From NCBI GenBank assembly GCA_007126865.1, contig SLAN01000311.1, forward strand, positions 1 to 11,348: a DNA stretch of 11,348 bases. Direction: 5' to 3'. The stretch comes from Spirochaetales bacterium. Lineage in GTDB: Bacteria; Spirochaetota; Spirochaetia; DSM-27196; SKKC01. Positions 7,832 through 11,348 of this stretch are shown here, one piece after another (the first letter of the stretch is position 1; every line of letters starts with the position of its first letter). A program made the position numbers and the translations under genes. Under the pieces are notes generated by a model, which was not told where the DNA came from, ran no database searches, and saw only the letters and a list, made by a program, of their open reading frames with translations.

Positions 7832-8080
7832 CTATGAGTGTCCACGAGACCTCCGCACGAGTTGGTCTTCGCCGGCGATGCAGTGGTCGCGTGGTACGAA
7901 TACGCACGCCGCAGGAGCTCCCGAGCGTTTGTCGGCGGTTGAGGTAGCGTGCATGCACTCGACCGCGCCGGCGGTGTCGTCGAAGGTGAACGGCGCCGGA
8001 GATGGGTAGCGTTCGGGCTTCTGCCGCCATTGTAGATAGGGCCGGTAATCGAACAGGAAAGAGTCGTTGGTGATGGAATT
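7832..8080 (-). pseudogene. Possible remnant of a minus-strand gene, product not recognised
   Basis: The minus-strand frame from 8080 down to the TAG at 7832-7834 reads ITNDSFLFDYRPYLQWRQK and then PERYPSPAPFTFDDTAGAVE in its first 45 codons. Those codons are rich in G/C at the third position, and the residue mix (aromatic, acidic and proline-rich) is what a real protein shows and unlike antisense shadow. After about 7950 the frame degenerates into cysteine- and arginine-rich sequence, suggesting a frameshift or decay. The open frame continues upstream to 8422, but that part is the antisense of the lipoprotein gene. No start codon or ribosome site is visible near the coding-like part. I do not recognise the family. 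Confidence 0.25.
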
Positions 8081-8094
8081 TTGCCTGTGATATT
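8067..8094 (+). promoter_or_regulatory. Weak candidate promoter for the beta-helix lipoprotein
   Basis: TTGGTG (8067-8072) and GATATT (8089-8094) are separated by 16 bases and lie about 20 bases before the lipoprotein start codon. The match to the sigma-70 consensus is modest and made by eye. Confidence 0.2.
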
Positions 8095-8116
8095 GTCGCC
8101 GACAGAGAGATTTGTT

Positions 8117-9742
8117 ATGAGACATGCACGAGAGAGCGATAGGATAGTCGGGTGTTTGAGGTTCCGCCGGCTGGCGGCGCGTGAGTTTGTGGTGTGTGCG
8201 GTCGTAGCGGGTATCGCCGCGTGCGGACCGGCAATTGGAGAGCCGGCGGAGTCTGCTTTTCCGCGTTTTCGCATTGAAGGGGAGTCGGTCGAGGAGATCG
8301 AGGCGTTCAAAGTCCGCATCGACGGGGAGCACATCGACCCTGTCGAGGAGCGTGTCGAAGTGGATGACCAAGAGCTTGTATTCGAGCTTCCGGCCGGTGA
8401 CTCGGTTACCGTCGAGTTGCATACGTTGGAGTCCGACGGCGAACAGTGGCGTGCCGGGCTGTTTCGCGGGGCGGCCGAAACGCCGGTGCTACAGGCTGGC
8501 GAGGAGATGGAGATCGCGGTGCCGCTCCAACTACCACAGCCGGCCGGGGCAGATGGTGTTACGTGGGCTGCTGCGGCAACGGCGGGCTCCTACGCCGAGT
8601 TCGGGCAGGCGATCGACGATTTTCTCGATGTCGACGCCGGCGAGGACGAGGCGTTCTTGCTGCTTGTAAACGACGATATCGATGTAGGGTCGGTGGGTGA
8701 GCCGTTGAGTGCCGCGGCAGGGGCGGACATCTACATCATCGGCGAGTCGCTCGACGAGGCGGAGCTGGTAACCCTCGATGGTGGAGGAGATTCGGGAATA
8801 CTCGGCGCTGAATCTGCCGCAGACGGGCTGACCTTTCATGTCGGAGGGCTGCGATTCGTCAATGGAATGGCGGACGGTGGAGGTGCGTTGTTCGTGGGAT
8901 CGGGTTACTCGCGATTGATGGTTTTCGAGTCGGAGTTCGAGGATAATCTCGCCTCGGCGAATGATGGCGGCGCAATTTGGTTTTTCGGGGAGGACGATGT
9001 GCCGGAAAACGAAGTGGTGGTTTCGCAGTCCGTTTTCGCCAACAACGAGACCGTCAGCAATGGAGGAGCTATGCTCATCGACGGGGATGCTTTAGTAGAA
9101 GTCGCAGTCCACGAATCGGAGTTCATAGATAATGAAGCCGGGAATACCGGCGGTGCAATCGCCGTATGGCCGGTCGAGGCACTGGATATCTCCGACTCAA
9201 TCTTTCGGAGGAATGACGCACTGACCGGTGACGGAGGCGCGGTGTACGCCGAGGTAATAACCGGAACAGGGGTGTATGTGGACAGTACGGCCTTTGAGAG
9301 TAATTCCGCCGGCGAAGATACAGGTACCGGTGGTGCTGTCGTTGTTGTGGAAGCCACCGAGCTCGAGATACGTGACTCTCACTTCTCTTCTAACGAGGCG
9401 ATGCAAGGCGGTGCCGTTGTGGGAACCGTCGTCCCAACTATCGACGTCACGGACTCGGTATTCGAGCAGAACAGCTCGATCGAATACGGCGGTGCTATCG
9501 TCGGCGAAGAGTTCGACCGAATCCGTATTGCGCGTTCGAGATTCGAGGAAAATGTTGCCGGAGAAGGAGGCGGTGTAGCAGCGGTGGAGGCGTCGCCGGG
9601 GGAGCTCGAGACCGAACAATCGTCGTATATCAACAACGACGAGCCACCGTTGTTCGACGGATTCGAAACGCTGACCGATGGCGGTGGTAATGAGTTCGAA
9701 CCGGATGGCCACGAGCCGACGTGGGGTGAACAAGGGGAGTAA
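8117..9742 (+). CDS. Lipoprotein with FxxN/GGA (Pmp-like) beta-helix repeats
   Basis: A 541-residue predicted lipoprotein. The ATG at 8117 is chosen because GAGAGA lies 6 bases upstream and because it yields a basic N-terminus, a hydrophobic stretch and a lipobox ending IAAC, with the lipidated cysteine at residue 36; an in-frame TTG at 8081 would add 12 residues. Residues about 45-150 look like a beta-sandwich and are very acidic. From about residue 200 the chain is a predicted right-handed parallel beta-helix. Units carry F-x-x-N at 274, 307, 336, 363, 393, 423, 449 and 476, plus a variant at 247, spaced 26-33 residues, each followed by GGA or GGG, as in chlamydial polymorphic membrane proteins and similar bacterial repeats. 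No autotransporter barrel follows; the chain stops shortly after the last unit. It is probably surface- or periplasm-exposed and lipid-anchored. Function is unknown; adhesion or polysaccharide binding is only a guess. Confidence 0.8.
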   Translation: MRHARESDRIVGCLRFRRLAAREFVVCAVVAGIAACGPAIGEPAESAFPRFRIEGESVEEIEAFKVRIDGEHIDPVEERVEVDDQELVFELPAGDSVTVELHTLESDGEQWRAGLFRGAAETPVLQAGEEMEIAVPLQLPQPAGADGVTWAAAATAGSYAEFGQAIDDFLDVDAGEDEAFLLLVNDDIDVGSVGEPLSAAAGADIYIIGESLDEAELVTLDGGGDSGILGAESAADGLTFHVGGLRFVNGMADGGGALFVGSGYSRLMVFESEFEDNLASANDGGAIWFFGEDDVPENEVVVSQSVFANNETVSNGGAMLIDGDALVEVAVHESEFIDNEAGNTGGAIAVWPVEALDISDSIFRRNDALTGDGGAVYAEVITGTGVYVDSTAFESNSAGEDTGTGGAVVVVEATELEIRDSHFSSNEAMQGGAVVGTVVPTIDVTDSVFEQNSSIEYGGAIVGEEFDRIRIARSRFEENVAGEGGGVAAVEASPGELETEQSSYINNDEPPLFDGFETLTDGGGNEFEPDGHEPTWGEQGE

Positions 9743-9942
9743 CGAAAGAAGTGCCACGGGCGGACGCTTCCGCGGGGTCGAAGTAGGATTCTGCAGCCGA
9801 GGTCGGCATGGGGACCGGTCCAGGCGACATCCACATAGCTCACCCACGAAAGGGAATTGGTGCCGGCGTGGTCAACGGCGGCGGATGAGGCCGTTCCATC
9901 TCCCCTTTCACAAGGCGTAAAAATGGGTATCCTGATGCGTAT

Positions 9943-10971
9943 ATGGATAGTAATAGAAAAGGCCCGGAAGGAACGGGCAACGGAAGAGCCGGCACGATTC
10001 TGATCCGCGGTGAGCTGATCGGACCGGTTACCGATGAACGGCGCCGGGCGATACGGGAGCGAGCACCGGAGCATCGGCTCGTCGAGGTGCCCGACAACGA
10101 GCAGGAGCTCGGAATCGATGTCGAAGAGATAGAGGCGGTGTTCGGGAATCTGCCGCGCGAACTGTGGACGAAGGCTACCGGCCTTCGATGGCTGCAGCTG
10201 CAGGGCGCCGGCGCCGACAATCTGCCGGAGGAGGCACGTAAAGGTGGTCTCACCGTCACGAATGCCTCCGGTGTGCATGCCGAACCGATCTCCGACCACT
10301 TGCTGGCGATGATTTACGCCTTCGCGCGCGATCTGCCGCTCGCGATCCGGCAGCAACAGCAGCACAAGTGGCACTACGACCGCCGGCCGGAGGTGTTCGA
10401 GCCGGCCGGAAAGCGCGCCCTCCTTCTCGGAACCGGCGCGATCGGCCATGCGTTCGCGCGCAAGGCATCCGCGCTCGGTATGAAGGTGGTGGGAATCCGC
10501 CGGAATCCGGATGCCCCGTTGCGCGGGGACGAAGGCGATACCTCGTGCTATCTTCGGCTCGCCGGACCCGACGCCATACGGAAGGAGCTGCCGCACGCCG
10601 ACTTTCTGGTCATTACCCTTCCGCTTACCCCCGAGACGCGGGGGATGATTGGCGCGGAAGAGCTCGAGCGGCTGCCGCGCCACGCGCTGGTGTTCAACAT
10701 CGGCCGCGGGGCGATCATCGACCAGGATGCTCTTATCGAAGCGCTCCGCGACGGCTCGATCGGCGGCGCCGGACTCGATGTCTTCGATCCCGAGCCGCTT
10801 CCGGCCGACTCACCGCTGTGGGACCTCGAGAACGTGCTCATGACAACGCACTACTCGGGAATGAACCCGCGATACGACGAGCGCCTCTGGTCGATCTTCC
10901 TCGACAACCTCGAGCGGTACGTCACCGGGCAGCAGCTTCGCAACGTCGTCGATACCGGGCTGGGGTATTGA
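9943..10971 (+). CDS. D-isomer-specific 2-hydroxyacid dehydrogenase, NAD(P)-dependent
   Basis: A 342-residue cytoplasmic oxidoreductase that would interconvert a 2-oxoacid and a D-2-hydroxyacid. The catalytic N-terminal part includes LRWLQLQGAGAD and NASGVHAEPISDHLLAMI. The Rossmann dinucleotide fold has the G163-x-G165-x-x-G168 fingerprint in LLLGTGAIGHAF, followed by the strand MKVVGIRR, whose arginines could favour NADP; this is uncertain. The three catalytic residues are all present: Arg255 in NIGRGAIID, Glu284 in FDPEPLP and His303 in TTHYSG. Length is typical for the family. The substrate (glyoxylate, hydroxypyruvate, phosphoglycerate-like or other) cannot be assigned. The ATG at 9943 has no strong ribosome site, and the first 18 residues are glycine-rich and probably disordered. 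The gene stands alone, 200 bases after the lipoprotein gene. Confidence 0.88.
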   Translation: MDSNRKGPEGTGNGRAGTILIRGELIGPVTDERRRAIRERAPEHRLVEVPDNEQELGIDVEEIEAVFGNLPRELWTKATGLRWLQLQGAGADNLPEEARKGGLTVTNASGVHAEPISDHLLAMIYAFARDLPLAIRQQQQHKWHYDRRPEVFEPAGKRALLLGTGAIGHAFARKASALGMKVVGIRRNPDAPLRGDEGDTSCYLRLAGPDAIRKELPHADFLVITLPLTPETRGMIGAEELERLPRHALVFNIGRGAIIDQDALIEALRDGSIGGAGLDVFDPEPLPADSPLWDLENVLMTTHYSGMNPRYDERLWSIFLDNLERYVTGQQLRNVVDTGLGY

Positions 10972-11032
10972 GAAGCTGCCCGGTAGCACGGCGCTGCGAC
11001 GACCGCCTGCGAATGCTGAACCGAGGGTGATG

Positions 11033-11061
11033 TTGACTAGCGGGCTAGACTTAGCTAAACT
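11033..11061 (+). promoter_or_regulatory. Antitoxin promoter with two embedded palindromes
   Basis: TTGACT (11033-11038) and TAAACT (11056-11061) are 17 bases apart, a near-consensus sigma-70 promoter. Two short palindromes overlap it: CTAGC-GG-GCTAG (11037-11048) in the spacer and TTAGCTAA (11051-11058) across the start of the -10 box. Phd-type antitoxins repress their own promoters by binding such palindromes, so these are the likely operators. The expected transcription start, 11067-11069, lies at or just after the first ATG. Confidence 0.6.
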
Positions 11062-11062
11062 C

Positions 11063-11308
11063 ATGTGTGTGAGAACGGTTAACATACATGAGGCGAAGAG
11101 CCAGCTTTCGCGCATCCTCGCCGCGGTCGAGAAGGGAGAAGAGATCGTCGTCGCGCGCGCGGGGCGTCCTGTCGCGAAACTCGTGCCGTTTCGGGAAGAA
11201 GGACCGAAACCCGAGCCCGGGAAATGGCGCGGCACGGTGTCTATCCACGAGGAGTTCGACGAAGAGGATGAGCGCGTCACCGCTGCATTCGAAGGACGTC
11301 AGGCGTGA
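11063..11308 (+). CDS. Type II antitoxin, Phd/YefM family
   Basis: A small antitoxin of 81 residues that would bind and neutralise the adjacent toxin and repress the operon. The N-terminal half is the Phd/YefM DNA-binding fold: RTVNIHEAKSQLSRILAAVE followed by KGEEIVVARAGRPVAKLVP. The C-terminal part is acidic (HEEFDEEDER) and is likely to be the toxin-binding tail. ATG 11063 is given as the start, but the promoter position makes the in-frame GTG at 11069 the better biological candidate; it yields the usual family N-terminus MRTVNIHEAK and would be translated from a leaderless mRNA. An upstream ATG at 11027 lies before the promoter and is unlikely. The stop codon overlaps the toxin start by four bases (GTGA), so translation is coupled. 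Confidence 0.88.
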   Translation: MCVRTVNIHEAKSQLSRILAAVEKGEEIVVARAGRPVAKLVPFREEGPKPEPGKWRGTVSIHEEFDEEDERVTAAFEGRQA

Positions 11309-11348
11309 AGTATCTCGCCGATACGCACGTTTTTCTTTGGTGGATGGC
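11305..11348 (+). CDS. PIN-domain toxin (VapC-type), first 14 residues, cut by right edge
   Basis: GTG at 11305 opens a frame reading MKYLADTHVFLWWM before the window ends. The MKYLxDTHVxLWW opening, with the first catalytic aspartate in DTH, is characteristic of VapC-like PIN ribonucleases, which cleave RNA and arrest growth unless bound by the antitoxin. AAGGA (11292-11296) is 8 bases before the GTG, and the start overlaps the antitoxin stop codon. Pairing of a Phd/YefM-type antitoxin with a PIN toxin is a common arrangement. Only the N-terminus is visible, so integrity cannot be judged. Confidence 0.8.
   Translation, partial: MKYLADTHVFLWWM

Larger units (their letters stand above)
7575..8116. 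other. Gene-poor stretch with apparent coding relics
   Basis: No complete gene with a start, ribosome site and recognisable product is seen in these 542 bases, and there is no clear terminator after the GH2 gene. Two pieces have coding-like composition. On the plus strand an open frame at 7577-7837 has no good start and includes IDLYAGGPRPIGYTVPWRAFW. On the minus strand an open frame ends at 7832 and is listed separately. Both look like fragments of older genes rather than working ones. Confidence 0.45.

Noticed and set aside
8870..9600. Repeated GGCGGTGC-like DNA in the lipoprotein gene as a CRISPR or satellite array
   Set aside because: The repetition follows the GGA codons of the protein repeat; spacing is uneven and there are no conserved DNA repeats with unique spacers.
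9962..9978. GCCCG/CGGGC hairpin near the start of the dehydrogenase gene
   Set aside because: Only five base pairs, inside the coding region and without a U-run, so neither a terminator nor a convincing control element.
9379..10683. A 434-residue minus-strand open frame across the lipoprotein and dehydrogenase genes
   Set aside because: It lies antisense to two well-supported genes, and its translation is arginine- and serine-rich without motifs; it reflects the GC-biased codons of the opposite strand.

Overview
The window comes from a moderately GC-rich bacterium (about 55-60% GC by eye) with diderm-type lipoproteins. The gene mix is a carbohydrate ABC importer with no dedicated ATPase, an AraC-type regulator, a cytoplasmic GH2 enzyme, a DUF5107 protein and an FxxN/GGA-repeat lipoprotein. 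This would fit a free-living spirochaete, but that assignment is an inference with low confidence, and no rRNA or other phylogenetic marker is present.

Region 1 (1-7574) is a sugar-uptake and degradation locus. At the left edge a truncated minus-strand gene encodes the N-terminus of a DUF5107-type protein. Divergent from it is an AraC-family regulator with an N-terminal cupin-like sensor (325-1266). The regulator is followed on the plus strand by an extracellular sugar-binding lipoprotein (1367-2695), two MalF/MalG-type permeases (2797-3699 and 3718-4593) and a large GH2 glycoside hydrolase whose first ATG overlaps the stop of the second permease (4593-7574). The simple reading is that the regulator senses an oligosaccharide or glycoside, the importer takes it up, and the GH2 enzyme hydrolyses it in the cytoplasm. 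The ATPase must be encoded elsewhere. Two GC-rich hairpins sit between the binding-protein gene and the first permease gene, where differential expression is often set in such operons.

Region 2 (7575-8116) has no intact gene. It holds short stretches that look like decayed coding sequence on both strands.

Region 3 (8117-9742) is one gene for a lipoprotein whose C-terminal half is a predicted right-handed beta-helix built from about nine FxxN...GGA units, as in chlamydial polymorphic membrane proteins.

Region 4 (9943-11348) has a complete D-2-hydroxyacid dehydrogenase gene, then the start of a type II toxin-antitoxin operon. This consists of a Phd/YefM-type antitoxin and the first codons of a PIN-domain (VapC-type) toxin cut by the window edge. 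The antitoxin promoter is close to the sigma-70 consensus, carries two small palindromes, and lies so near the start codon that the mRNA may be leaderless.
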